From the NCBI GenBank assembly GCA_031555505.1, contig JAVBUH010000040.1:1-51281 (forward strand): a stretch of DNA of 51,281 nt, written 5' to 3'. Source of the stretch: JAJDIA01 sp031555505. Lineage in GTDB: Bacteria; Bacteroidota; Bacteroidia; Bacteroidales; Tannerellaceae. A program made the translations under genes and the position numbers. Positions 1 to 8,250 of this stretch are shown in pieces. The notes beneath the pieces are model-generated. The model had not been told where the DNA came from, ran no database searches, and was given only the letters and a program-made list of their open reading frames with translations. Each line of letters begins with the position of its first letter. Position 1 is the first letter of the stretch.

Positions 1-24
1 ATTTAGCATACGATCCCTGAAAAA

Positions 25-220
25 GGGCTGAAGGAAAGACTGAAGGGTGAGTATTCAGGCCTTAACCGCTGATAGCAAGAAAGTTACACCTCCTCTGAAA
101 GGCTGAAGGCAAAGTGTTATACCCTGGGAGGAATGAAGGACATAGACAGGAACACGGCATCTATACACAGATAAAGTCCCTGCCCACGAAGAGACAATCA
201 GTCGGGGTTTTGTATTTTTT
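25..220 (+). ncRNA. Candidate structured RNA with possible terminator
   Basis: No convincing coding frame is present, but several helices can be drawn. CCCT 15-18 pairs with AGGG 24-27, CTGAA 40-44 with TTCAG 54-58, CCTCC 89-93 with GGAGG 127-131, GGAC 138-141 with GTCC 176-179, and ATCT 159-162 with AGAT 169-172; GGGC 25-28 could close against GCCC 182-185. A T-rich run follows at 208-220 after a weak stem (CCC 183-185 with GGG 204-206). Size and layout would suit a 6S-like or other housekeeping small RNA, but I cannot assign a family from sequence alone. The 5' end may lie outside the window, and the helices were found by eye. Confidence 0.35.
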
Positions 221-552
221 CCAGACTTAAACGCGCGCTGCCTGCAGAGACCGGCAGGTACAACTCAGCCCGTTCCAACAACTGTTCCGGAGAAGAGTGA
301 TCAGAGCAGGCCCAACCTACCCCCAACAAACAAAGAAACAACAGTTTTTTAGCATACTATTCCGGTTATCCACTCACAAATATACTATTCCCCCTTTGCT
401 GATCAACTCTTTTCAGCGATTTAATAGCCAGCAGGCAGCCAATAATAGCTCTTATTTCTTTACATTTGCATGTCTGCCCGAAAAGCAGACCCGCTAACTT
501 TGTTATACTATAAAGTATACGTTGGAAGTAAAACATGTACAAACTATAAGAT
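221..552. other. Non-coding leader region before pepP
   Basis: This stretch holds no gene I can support. A 66-codon frame at 297-497 has low-complexity composition and no recognisable domain. The only clear signals are the -7-like box at 495-502 and a short palindrome at 504-519, described separately. Confidence 0.5.
495..502 (+). promoter_or_regulatory. Candidate -7 box for pepP
   Basis: TAACTTTG matches the Bacteroidota -7 consensus TAnnTTTG. The nearest TTTG upstream (465-468) is 26 bases away, longer than the usual 19-21, so the -33 part is weak. The perfect palindrome TATACT-ATAA-AGTATA (504-519) begins just after the box and would overlap the start of transcription, a place where a repressor could act (inference). 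Confidence 0.45.
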
Positions 553-2343
553 ATGGCAACAACTATTTCCCAACGACTTTCCGCTTTGCGCGAAGCGATG
601 AAGATACATCAGGTCGATGCGTATATCATCCCGGGATCAGACCCGCACCTGAGTGAATATCCGGCCGAACGCTGGAAAACACGCCGGTGGATATCCGGTT
701 TTACCGGATCGGCCGGTACCGTTGTAGTGACAGCGACCAAAGCCGGACTGTGGGCTGATTCACGTTATTTCCTGCAAGCGGCACAACAACTTGAAGGGAC
801 CGGTATCGACCTCTACAAGCTGGCCATTCCCGGCACACCGTCTATCCCCGACTTCCTGTTGGATGAACTGAGCGACGGGCAGGTGGCCGGCATCGACGGG
901 CTTACCTACAGTTTGCAAGACGCCCGTGCGCTGGAAGGCAAACTGCAAAAGAAAGGGATCCGGCTGGAAAGCGCTTACGACCTGTTGGACGAGATCTGGG
1001 ACGACCGTCCTGCCGTTCCCTCCGCCCCTTTGTTTGAAATGCCTGTCAAGCTGAGCGGGAAATCAGTAAGCGACAAACTGAACGAGATAAACAACCGCCT
1101 GCATGCCGCAGGAGCCGATTGCCTGGTACTGGCCGCCCTCGATGAGGTAGCCTGGACATTCAACATCCGTGGCACAGATGTAGCGTATAACCCGGTAGTG
1201 GTAAGTTTCGGATTTGTATCCGAACAGGAAAGCGTCTTGTTTATCGATCCGGAGAAAGTAACAAAAGAAGCGGCCGAACACCTGAAAGCCGAAGGTGTTA
1301 CACTGGCCGGTTATGCCATGATACGCACCTATCTTTCCCGCCTGCCGGAAGGGAAAACAGTGTATTTGGATCCGGCAAAAACCAGTATCGCCCTGTTCAA
1401 TGCCATTCCGGACAACTGCTGTACCCAGGAAGGAATCACCCCGGCCAACCACCTGAAGAGCATTAAGAACGAAACGGAGATCGAAGGTTTCCGCAACGCG
1501 TTGCTGAAAGACGGTATAGCACTGACTAAATTCCATATCTGGCTGGAACAACAGATGGCTGCCGGTGAAAAAGTAACGGAGTTGAGCGCTGCCGCCCGTC
1601 TGTCGGCTTTCCGTGCCGAACAACCGCAATACGTGATGGACAGCTTCGAAACGATTTGCGGATATGCCGCCCATGCTGCCAGCCCACACTACTCGGCCAC
1701 ACCCGAGACCGATGCCACGCTTCGACCCGAAGGGCTGCTGCTGATGGACTCAGGCGCCCAGTACCTCGACGGTACTACCGACATCACGCGTACCATCCCC
1801 CTCGGCGAACCTACCGAACAGATGAAGAAAGACTTCACCCGCGCGCTGAAAGGAATGATCAGCATTGCCAAATGCAAGTTTCCCGAAGGCATCCGTGGTT
1901 GCCAGATCGACGTATTGGCCCGCAAAGCCTTGTGGGATGCAGGCATCCAATACCTGCACGGTACCTGTCACGGGATTGGTCACTGCCTCAACGTACACGA
2001 AGGCCCGCAAAGCATCCGGATGGAAGAAAACCCCGAACCGTTGCGCGTGGGTATGGTGATGAGCGACGAGCCCGCCATGTATCGCCCCGGCGAATACGGT
2101 ATCCGTACCGAGAACATGATCCTGATAAAAGAAGACAGTGAGACCGAATTCGGCAAGTTCCTCACATTTGAGACGCTCACCCTGTGCTACATCGATACCA
2201 GCCTGGTGGTAGTTTCCATGCTATCCGCCCGCGAGTGCATCTGGTTGAACAAATACCACACCCAGGTATATGAGTTGATCAGCCCCCATCTCAGCGACAC
2301 CGAAGCAGCCTGGCTGAAAGAAAAAACAAAAGAAATTAATTAG
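553..2343 (+). CDS. pepP: Xaa-Pro aminopeptidase P (M24B)
   Basis: This is a 596-residue M24 metallopeptidase that removes N-terminal residues preceding proline, probably in the cytoplasm since there is no signal peptide. Two creatinase-type N-terminal domains occupy roughly residues 1-300, followed by the pita-bread catalytic domain to about 535 and a C-terminal extension. This is the three-domain architecture of eukaryote-like aminopeptidase P rather than the shorter E. coli form. All five expected metal ligands can be placed: D399 and D410 (DSGAQYLDGTTD), H473 (CHGIGH), E506 (SDEPAMY) and E520 (RTEN). The gene is first in a same-strand run; the next gene starts 9 bases downstream. Confidence 0.93.
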   Translation: MATTISQRLSALREAMKIHQVDAYIIPGSDPHLSEYPAERWKTRRWISGFTGSAGTVVVTATKAGLWADSRYFLQAAQQLEGTGIDLYKLAIPGTPSIPDFLLDELSDGQVAGIDGLTYSLQDARALEGKLQKKGIRLESAYDLLDEIWDDRPAVPSAPLFEMPVKLSGKSVSDKLNEINNRLHAAGADCLVLAALDEVAWTFNIRGTDVAYNPVVVSFGFVSEQESVLFIDPEKVTKEAAEHLKAEGVTLAGYAMIRTYLSRLPEGKTVYLDPAKTSIALFNAIPDNCCTQEGITPANHLKSIKNETEIEGFRNALLKDGIALTKFHIWLEQQMAAGEKVTELSAAARLSAFRAEQPQYVMDSFETICGYAAHAASPHYSATPETDATLRPEGLLLMDSGAQYLDGTTDITRTIPLGEPTEQMKKDFTRALKGMISIAKCKFPEGIRGCQIDVLARKALWDAGIQYLHGTCHGIGHCLNVHEGPQSIRMEENPEPLRVGMVMSDEPAMYRPGEYGIRTENMILIKEDSETEFGKFLTFETLTLCYIDTSLVVVSMLSARECIWLNKYHTQVYELISPHLSDTEAAWLKEKTKEIN

Positions 2344-2352
2344 TAGAAGAAT

Positions 2353-2892
2353 ATGGCAATCATAAAATCTGTGCGGGGCTTTACCCCGCAAATAGGGAAT
2401 GACACTTATCTGGCTGATAATGCCGCTATCATCGGCGACGTAGTGATCGGCGACGGATGCAGTATCTGGTTTAGTACCGTATTGCGTGGAGACGTGAACT
2501 CCATCCGCATCGGCAATGGGGTGAATATCCAGGATGGATCGGTGCTGCATACCCTGTACGAGAAATCAACGATCGAGATCGGCGACGATGTGTCCATCGG
2601 GCACAACGTCACCATCCACGGCGCCAAGATATGCAAAGGAGCCCTTGTAGGAATGGGTTCGGTAGTACTCGATCATGCCGTGATCGGCGAAGGTGCATTG
2701 ATCGCTGCCGGCTCGGTAGTACTCAGCGGCACCATCGTAGAACCGGGCAGTATTTACGCCGGCGTACCGGCAAAATTTGTCAAAAAGATCGATCCGGCAC
2801 AATCGCAGGAGATTAATCAAAAGATCGCGCGTAATTATCATATGTACGCGTCCTGGTATAAAGAAGAAGAGACGAACGAACCGGAGATGTAA
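2353..2892 (+). CDS. Gamma carbonic anhydrase family hexapeptide protein
   Basis: This 179-residue protein is almost entirely left-handed beta-helix hexapeptide repeats (for example IGDGCSIW, IGNGVNIQ, IGDDVSIG, IGEGALIA). It ends in an amphipathic C-terminal helix, as in the YrdA/PaaY/gamma-CA family. H66 (VLH), H84 (GHN) and H89 (IHG) have the spacing expected of the three zinc ligands contributed across trimer interfaces. Family members reversibly hydrate CO2 or are uncharacterised metal-binding trimers, so activity is not assured. The gene follows pepP closely and precedes the serine hydrolase by 12 bases, suggesting cotranscription. Confidence 0.85.
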   Translation: MAIIKSVRGFTPQIGNDTYLADNAAIIGDVVIGDGCSIWFSTVLRGDVNSIRIGNGVNIQDGSVLHTLYEKSTIEIGDDVSIGHNVTIHGAKICKGALVGMGSVVLDHAVIGEGALIAAGSVVLSGTIVEPGSIYAGVPAKFVKKIDPAQSQEINQKIARNYHMYASWYKEEETNEPEM

Positions 2893-2904
2893 AAACAGGA
2901 GACC

Positions 2905-4095
2905 ATGAAAAGCACAGCGAAGAGACGTATGTCCGGCAGATCCGTTGCCGGGATCATTGCCTGCATGATAGTGGCCGGGGCAGGTATATTCCTGGCATTG
3001 CCGGGTAATTATTACCTGCGGCAATCGCTCATTCATTTCTATCCCAAGATAGACCAGTATCCGATCTTCCACAACCGGACGGTGGAAGCCAACGCGCCCG
3101 TCCCCTGGGAACAGGCGGCCAACTACAACCGGCAATCCATACCGGCCGCCTACCTGCCCCGGTTTGAAGAACTGGGGACAGTGGCCTTTGTGGTGATACA
3201 AGACGGGAAGTTGCTGTTCGAACAGTATTGGGAGGATTATTCTCCTTCCTCACACAGCAATTCCTTCTCGATGGCGAAAAGTATTGTGTCGCTGGCCGTA
3301 GGTTGTGCCATTGACGACGGATTCATCCGCAACATAGACCAGTCCGTCAGTGAATTCTTTCCGGAATTCCCAGGCTTCAACGGCAAGGCGCTGACCCTTC
3401 GCCACCTGCTTACCATGAGTGCGGGTGTGGATTTCGAGGAAGCCTATTCCACCCCCTTCTCCCCTACTACCCAATTGTACTACGGGAACAACCTGCATAC
3501 CATCGTCTTTGGCATGCAGGAAGTGGAAGAACCGGGCGTTCATTTCCGCTACCAGAGCGGTGTCACCCAGCTGCTGGCTTTCATCGTTGAAAAGGCAACC
3601 GGTGAATCTGTCAGCACATACGTCTCCCGCAAATTATGGACGCCTATGCATGCCGAGGAAGATGCATTATGGAGCCTCGACCGGGAAGGCGGGATGGAAA
3701 AAGCGTATTGTTGCTTCAACAGCAACGCCCGGGACTTTGCCCGGTTTGGACAACTCCTGCTCAATGGTGGAGCCTGGGACGGGAACCAGCTTATATCCGC
3801 TTCCTATTTGGACGAAGCACTTACGCCGGATACCAGCCTGTTCGATGTCTCCGCCGGTGAACAGAACAAAATCTACGGTTTTCAGTTCTGGCAGTTGGCA
3901 TTCAAAGGCATGCAGATCCCTTATATGCGCGGCATCCTCGGCCAGTATGTCATTGTGTTACCCGAACAACGCGCCGTGGTGGTTCGCCTGGGACATAAAC
4001 GCAGCGAAAAGCAGTCGGCACAGCATTATCCGGACGATATCGATACCTGGCTGGCTGCTGCCTGGGAGATCCTGCATACTCCCAATCCAAGCTGA
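2905..4095 (+). CDS. Beta-lactamase-fold serine hydrolase, membrane-anchored
   Basis: This 396-residue protein belongs to the class C beta-lactamase/esterase family (Pfam Beta-lactamase). Residues about 14-33 form a hydrophobic segment after several basic residues, so it is a signal anchor or uncleaved signal peptide, and the enzyme would act in the periplasm. S122-M-A-K125 is the nucleophile motif (SxxK), Y216-Q-S218 fits the YxN/YxS motif, and GHK near 363-365 fits the third (KTG-like) motif. The substrate is not predictable: relatives include esterases, D-aminopeptidases and peptidoglycan-active enzymes. Resistance to beta-lactams should not be inferred from fold alone. It is third in the pepP run. 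Confidence 0.85.
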   Translation: MKSTAKRRMSGRSVAGIIACMIVAGAGIFLALPGNYYLRQSLIHFYPKIDQYPIFHNRTVEANAPVPWEQAANYNRQSIPAAYLPRFEELGTVAFVVIQDGKLLFEQYWEDYSPSSHSNSFSMAKSIVSLAVGCAIDDGFIRNIDQSVSEFFPEFPGFNGKALTLRHLLTMSAGVDFEEAYSTPFSPTTQLYYGNNLHTIVFGMQEVEEPGVHFRYQSGVTQLLAFIVEKATGESVSTYVSRKLWTPMHAEEDALWSLDREGGMEKAYCCFNSNARDFARFGQLLLNGGAWDGNQLISASYLDEALTPDTSLFDVSAGEQNKIYGFQFWQLAFKGMQIPYMRGILGQYVIVLPEQRAVVVRLGHKRSEKQSAQHYPDDIDTWLAAAWEILHTPNPS

Positions 4096-4141
4096 TCTAT
4101 CTGTACATCTTATCTGATCATCTGTACATAACCCATTTATC

Positions 4142-5254
4142 ATGAAAAAAACAATGCTGTTTATTTGTTTATCACTTGGCAGCGGACTGGCAGGTCTTGC
4201 GCAATCAAACACATCTGCCAAAGGCATTCGCTATGCCCAACAACCGGCATGTAATCCACCCACGTATGTTTGTTACCGGACGCCAGGTACGATCACGGTT
4301 GACGGAAAACTGACACCCCGCGAGTGGGATGCCATTCCCTGGATGAGCGACTTTGCCGATATCACCGGAAACTTATCCGCCAAACCTCATTGGCAGACAA
4401 AAGTAAAAATGGCGCACGACGACAACGGTCTATACATTGCCGCCTGGCTCGAAGAGCCACACGTCTGGGCTACCATCACACAACACGACGCCGCCATTTT
4501 TCAGGATAATGCCTTTGAGATGTTTTTTAATCCGACGAACGATACGCATCATTACCTTGAATACGAAGTCAATGCGCTCGGCACCGTCTGGGACCTGTAC
4601 CTGAGCCGCCCCTACCGGGACCATCCTGTGACGTTCGGCAACTGGGAATTTGCCGGGATGCAGTCCGTAGTTCACGTAGACGGGACCCTAAATAACCCGA
4701 AAGATACCGACAAAGGATGGTCGGTAGAAGTATTCATTCCCTGGCGTTCCCTCCTCCAGGTAGCTCCCCGCATGCGCAAACCGGCAGAAGGAACACAGAT
4801 GCGTACCAACTTCATGCGCGTCCAATGGCCACTTGAAGTAAAAGACGGCATGTATACCAAAGCGCCGAAGAAAGCCGGACAACATACCGCTGAATCTTAC
4901 TGGCTATGGGCGCCCATCGGTATTGTCAATGCTCACCTGCCGGAGTATTGGGGATATGTACAGTTCACAGAGACGGTGGCAGGCACCACTGTAGTACCCT
5001 TCAAACAGTTGCCGGAAGAAAGTATAAAGTGGATGCTCCGCAACCTGTATTACCGGCAGAGCCAGTATCAAAAAACAGTCGGCACCTATACAGCCAACCT
5101 GGCCGATCTCCTTCCCGCAGAAGTATGTCCCGCCCACAAGATCAGCCAATTGAAACTCTATACCACGCCTTCCCAGTATGAGATACTGTATATCTCACCG
5201 GGCGGAAGCACCTGGCATATCCGTCAGGATGGTTGGGTATGGGAAACCAAGTAG
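4142..5254 (+). CDS. Secreted carbohydrate-binding (CBM9-like) protein
   Basis: The 370-residue product begins with a typical signal peptide ending near AGLAQ (residues 1-20). It is followed by a CBM9-like domain (about residues 45-280) with the usual opening (TITVDGKLTPREWDAIPW) and conserved aromatic and acidic positions. This domain family binds sugar chain ends and is found as a stand-alone periplasmic or surface protein in Bacteroidota. The C-terminal part carries a short repeat (EILYISPGG.TWHIRQDG.VW). A second, frame-displaced copy of that repeat lies immediately after the stop codon, at 5256-5354, so this copy of the gene is probably truncated by a one-base indel (see the pseudogene entry). 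No enzymatic residues were recognised. Confidence 0.8.
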   Translation: MKKTMLFICLSLGSGLAGLAQSNTSAKGIRYAQQPACNPPTYVCYRTPGTITVDGKLTPREWDAIPWMSDFADITGNLSAKPHWQTKVKMAHDDNGLYIAAWLEEPHVWATITQHDAAIFQDNAFEMFFNPTNDTHHYLEYEVNALGTVWDLYLSRPYRDHPVTFGNWEFAGMQSVVHVDGTLNNPKDTDKGWSVEVFIPWRSLLQVAPRMRKPAEGTQMRTNFMRVQWPLEVKDGMYTKAPKKAGQHTAESYWLWAPIGIVNAHLPEYWGYVQFTETVAGTTVVPFKQLPEESIKWMLRNLYYRQSQYQKTVGTYTANLADLLPAEVCPAHKISQLKLYTTPSQYEILYISPGGSTWHIRQDGWVWETK

Positions 5255-5354
5255 TACCCCTACCTTGTTTGAGATCATCCTGCCTACCCATGGGAAAACC
5301 TGGAACATCCAACAAGACGGACAGGTCTGGAGCAGCAGCAAACAGGAAAAATAG
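5250..5354 (+). pseudogene. Out-of-frame C-terminal repeat of the CBM9-like protein
   Basis: Read in the frame shifted from the upstream gene, this stretch encodes SSTPTLFEIILPTHGKTW followed by NIQQDGQVWSSSKQEK and a stop at 5352-5354. It matches the end of the upstream protein (YEILYISPGGSTWHIRQDGWVW) position by position, including the TW.I.QDG.VW core. Removing one base from the GGGAAA run at 5241-5246 would join the frames and give a protein with two tandem repeats. I infer a recent frameshift or a sequencing error, not a separate gene. Confidence 0.7.
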
Positions 5355-5378
5355 AAGAGAGTATCCGGGGTAGGATCG

Positions 5379-5915
5379 TTAGTCGGCAAACTGCAACCGG
5401 ATCACCTCACCGTAAGGTGGAATATGGGTAAAGGCATCCTCCATACCATATTCACCGGCATATATCCGGGCACAGGTGAGCACGCCACCATGGGCAAAAA
5501 GGCATACCCGGCTTAAACCACTCCTGCGTACTTCATCCAGAAAGGCGCTGACACGATGGTATTGATCTGAGAAAGATTCGCCATTGGGCGTGGGGCAATG
5601 GACCCAGTCGGCAAACCAACTCACCGAGCGCGGATCGGCTTCCAGTTCTTCCCACGATTTCATCTCCCAATCGCCAAAGTGGAGTTCCTTGATACGGTCG
5701 TCCCGTTCCGCATCCGGATAATCGCAAAACACAGCCAGGCGCACACAACGGGAAAGCGGACTGGTCCAGACCTTATCGAAACGATCGCCATCCAGTGCGT
5801 TCCTCACCTTTTCGGCCTCCTCCTCAAATGTATCGCGAAGAGGCACATCGGTCTGCCCGTATGCATACCCGGCCGGCACGTCTACTGATGTATGTCTGAC
5901 TAAAACAATCTCCAT
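5379..5915 (-). CDS. cobC: Alpha-ribazole phosphatase (histidine phosphatase family)
   Basis: This 178-residue protein starts with MEIVLVRHTSVD, the histidine-phosphatase RH motif in the form used by alpha-ribazole phosphatases. It goes on to VPAGYAYGQTDVPL and a later HGGV motif holding the second catalytic histidine. It removes the 5' phosphate from alpha-ribazole phosphate or adenosylcobalamin phosphate late in cobalamin assembly. The start at 5915 was preferred over an in-frame start further upstream because it begins right at the conserved beta strand and leaves 7 bases after the cobS stop. It is the last gene of the cob operon. Function rests heavily on its neighbours, since the wider family is diverse. 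Confidence 0.88.
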   Translation of the reverse strand: MEIVLVRHTSVDVPAGYAYGQTDVPLRDTFEEEAEKVRNALDGDRFDKVWTSPLSRCVRLAVFCDYPDAERDDRIKELHFGDWEMKSWEELEADPRSVSWFADWVHCPTPNGESFSDQYHRVSAFLDEVRRSGLSRVCLFAHGGVLTCARIYAGEYGMEDAFTHIPPYGEVIRLQFAD

Positions 5916-5922
5916 CCTTTCG

Positions 5923-6672
5923 TTATAATTGATGATAGACACCCACAATACCCAGATAAAAACAAATCTCACACAACAGGAACAAAGCGCCACAACAGTC
6001 TCCCGTATACCCCTGTATCTTCCGCTTCATCATTCCGGTAAGGAGAAACCATACCGGTACCGGACAAAGGACTGCCCAGAGATAGACAGGTGAAGGCAAC
6101 CACCATAACGGCAACATACCCGCACAGATACAAAGTATCCATTCACCAGCCGTCATCCGGCGGTACGCGGTTTTTATTTTCGACTCCTCCTCTTTGCGCG
6201 CATACGGCAAACGGTTGATCACCATAGCAGCCATCCCCTTGGCCAGCGGGTCACCCGCCAACAAAGCACAACCGGCCAGTTCAACTGGCAAACTGCCCAA
6301 CAACAGATACAATAGTCCCAAATACATCACCAGCCCGTTCACTCCATATACCCCGATATGCGAATCTTTCATGATCGCCAATGTCCGCTCACGCGACGTA
6401 CCCCCACCGAAGCCATCGAGGAAATCCGACAGTCCATCTTCATGCAAACAACCCGTAACCAGCAACCGCGTACCCATCGTCAGCAACACCGCCACAGACA
6501 AGGGGAATACCATGGACGCCGCATACAGCACAAACACAGACAAGCCCGCCGTGAGCCAGCCCGTTAACGGCCAATAGGGCACTACGCGTTTGAAACAATC
6601 ACCCGGCACTTCGCCCAATCGCCCAAAAGGCAAGCGGGTAAAAAAGATCAGGGCAGCCAATAGTTGTTGCAT
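5923..6672 (-). CDS. cobS: Adenosylcobinamide-GDP ribazoletransferase (cobalamin synthase)
   Basis: This 249-residue integral membrane protein has about six hydrophobic segments. It joins adenosylcobinamide-GDP to alpha-ribazole (or its phosphate) to form the complete corrinoid. The family signature is clear: LAALIFFTRLP at the N-terminus, then CLHEDGLSDFLDGFGGG, the acidic metal-binding loop, and KDSHIGVYG shortly after. Length is normal. It sits one base downstream of cobT and seven bases upstream of cobC, so translation is probably coupled. Confidence 0.95.
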   Translation of the reverse strand: MQQLLAALIFFTRLPFGRLGEVPGDCFKRVVPYWPLTGWLTAGLSVFVLYAASMVFPLSVAVLLTMGTRLLVTGCLHEDGLSDFLDGFGGGTSRERTLAIMKDSHIGVYGVNGLVMYLGLLYLLLGSLPVELAGCALLAGDPLAKGMAAMVINRLPYARKEEESKIKTAYRRMTAGEWILCICAGMLPLWWLPSPVYLWAVLCPVPVWFLLTGMMKRKIQGYTGDCCGALFLLCEICFYLGIVGVYHQL

Positions 6673-6673
6673 A

Positions 6674-7714
6674 TCAGAAATATTTAGTCACAGCAGCCTG
6701 CTCAAAACTATGCATCTCATTCAGCATCCTGACAGCCGATTCCACGATCGGGTATGCACAGATCGCACCCGTCCCCTCGCCCAGGCGAAGCCCCAGATTC
6801 AAGAGCGGCTCGGCTCCAATTGCTTCCAGCAGCCGTTGATGGCCGGCTTCGTCGCCACAATGGCCGAAGATACTATAAGACAAGACCTCGGGGCAGATCC
6901 GCGAGGCAGCCAGCATACAATTGGTCATAATAAAACCGTCCACCAGGATCACCAGTTGAAGTTCAGCAGCCCGCAGCATACCACCTACGGCCATTACCAT
7001 TTCGTAGCCACCAAACCAATGCATCACCTCCCATACATCGGAAGTACCGGTATACTGATCTAATGCTTTTTGCAATACATTATATTTATGGCGTATGCCT
7101 GCACTGTCTAAACCGCTACCTGCACCTACGCATTCGATCAGCGGAATACCCGTCAGGCAAGTCATCCACATACTGGAGGCAGCCGTATTGCCGATACCCA
7201 TTTCGCCGAAACTAATCACATTGGTGCCGTGCTCCGACACACAATCCGACACCACATCCGCACCATATTGCAACGCCTGTTCCATCTCCTCTACCGTCAT
7301 GGCCGGTTCGTGGAGGAAGTTGCGTGTTCCTTTCCGTATCTTCCGATCGAGGAGACGGGGTATGGCAGGAAAGTCAAAATCCACACCCGCATCTACGATC
7401 TTCAAGGCAAAACCATGCTGGCGCGCCAGAAAACAGATGCCGGCGCCATCGTTCAGGAAATTGTGTACAACCTGCCGGGTGACCTCTTTCGGCGATTTGC
7501 TCACACCCTCGTCGGCGATCCCATGATCGGAGGCATAGATCACGTTGACGGGTTGACATAAAACGGGTGATTCGGTTTGCTGGATCAGTCCGATCTGTAG
7601 CGCTAGCGCCTCCAACCGCCCGAGCGACCCTTTGGGCTTAGCCAAACTATCTATCTTTACCTGCAAACGAGGCTGTATCGCGCCGTCGGGTTGTACTACT
7701 TGAAATCGTATCAT
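6674..7714 (-). CDS. cobT: Nicotinate-nucleotide--dimethylbenzimidazole phosphoribosyltransferase
   Basis: The 346-residue product activates the lower-ligand base by transferring phosphoribose from nicotinate mononucleotide, giving alpha-ribazole phosphate. Family features seen include KPKGSLGRLE near the N-terminus, ASDHGIADEGVS, FGEMGIGNTAAS in the middle, and LNLGLRLGEGTGA near the C-terminus with the conserved glutamate expected to act as general base. Length is typical. The start overlaps the cobU stop by four bases (ATGA), indicating translational coupling. Confidence 0.96.
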   Translation of the reverse strand: MIRFQVVQPDGAIQPRLQVKIDSLAKPKGSLGRLEALALQIGLIQQTESPVLCQPVNVIYASDHGIADEGVSKSPKEVTRQVVHNFLNDGAGICFLARQHGFALKIVDAGVDFDFPAIPRLLDRKIRKGTRNFLHEPAMTVEEMEQALQYGADVVSDCVSEHGTNVISFGEMGIGNTAASSMWMTCLTGIPLIECVGAGSGLDSAGIRHKYNVLQKALDQYTGTSDVWEVMHWFGGYEMVMAVGGMLRAAELQLVILVDGFIMTNCMLAASRICPEVLSYSIFGHCGDEAGHQRLLEAIGAEPLLNLGLRLGEGTGAICAYPIVESAVRMLNEMHSFEQAAVTKYF

Positions 7715-8250
7715 ACGTTGATTGATTGATTGACAATATGTTTGATGCAGACTGGGATACCGCTAACCATCAGGATCACTTCATCGGCTCGCGAAGCGAT
7801 ATACTGATTGAACCATCCCTGCAGGTCTGTGAATTTTCGCTGAAGTTCGTCGGGCGAAGTTCCTCCCATCCCGATCTCATTGGTGATCAGCAGGAAGCAG
7901 GCTTCCTGTGCCGTGAAACGATCGAATTCTTCCTTCATTTGTGCCAGCGAGGCTGGTACATCGCTCTGGTTGTCGAAAAAGAAATTGGTTCCCCATAAGG
8001 TGATACAATCCACTACCACCGTCCGTCCGGTCAGGTCGTGACGGCTCAGATACTTCTCTTCTTCGATATTCGTCCATTCCGCACCCCGGTCGCGCCGGTG
8101 CCGTTCCACCCGTTGCCTGAACTCTTCGTCCCAGATACGCGCGGTAGCCAGGTACACCGGATACTTGTCCAGGGAGAATGCCCGCTGCTGAGCATATCCG
8201 CTCTTACCCGAGCGCTGGCCGCCGGTGACCACGATCAGTCGTTTCTTCAT
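7711..8250 (-). CDS. cobU: Adenosylcobinamide kinase / guanylyltransferase
   Basis: This 179-residue bifunctional enzyme phosphorylates adenosylcobinamide and then transfers GMP from GTP to build the nucleotide-loop precursor. The P-loop is GGQRSGKS at residues 10-17, in the form specific to CobU (GGxRSGKS). Further conserved blocks are YLATARIWDEEFRQRVERH, holding the guanylylated-histidine region, and VDCITLWGTN, then LITNEIGMG. Starts and stops overlap its neighbours by four bases on both sides (cbiB upstream, cobT downstream). Confidence 0.95.
   Translation of the reverse strand: MKKRLIVVTGGQRSGKSGYAQQRAFSLDKYPVYLATARIWDEEFRQRVERHRRDRGAEWTNIEEEKYLSRHDLTGRTVVVDCITLWGTNFFFDNQSDVPASLAQMKEEFDRFTAQEACFLLITNEIGMGGTSPDELQRKFTDLQGWFNQYIASRADEVILMVSGIPVCIKHIVNQSINV

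Noticed and set aside
31..158. RNase P RNA
   Set aside because: Some words (GGAAAGAC, GACAGGAACACGGC) resemble P RNA conserved regions, but they are only about 115 bases apart, too close for a bacterial P RNA, and the other conserved regions are missing.
297..497. 66-residue protein upstream of pepP
   Set aside because: Low complexity, no ribosome-site or promoter context, and its end runs into the candidate -7 box at 495.
2905..4095. Beta-lactamase resistance gene
   Set aside because: The fold and SxxK motif are shared with esterases and peptidases; nothing in the sequence or context points to drug hydrolysis.
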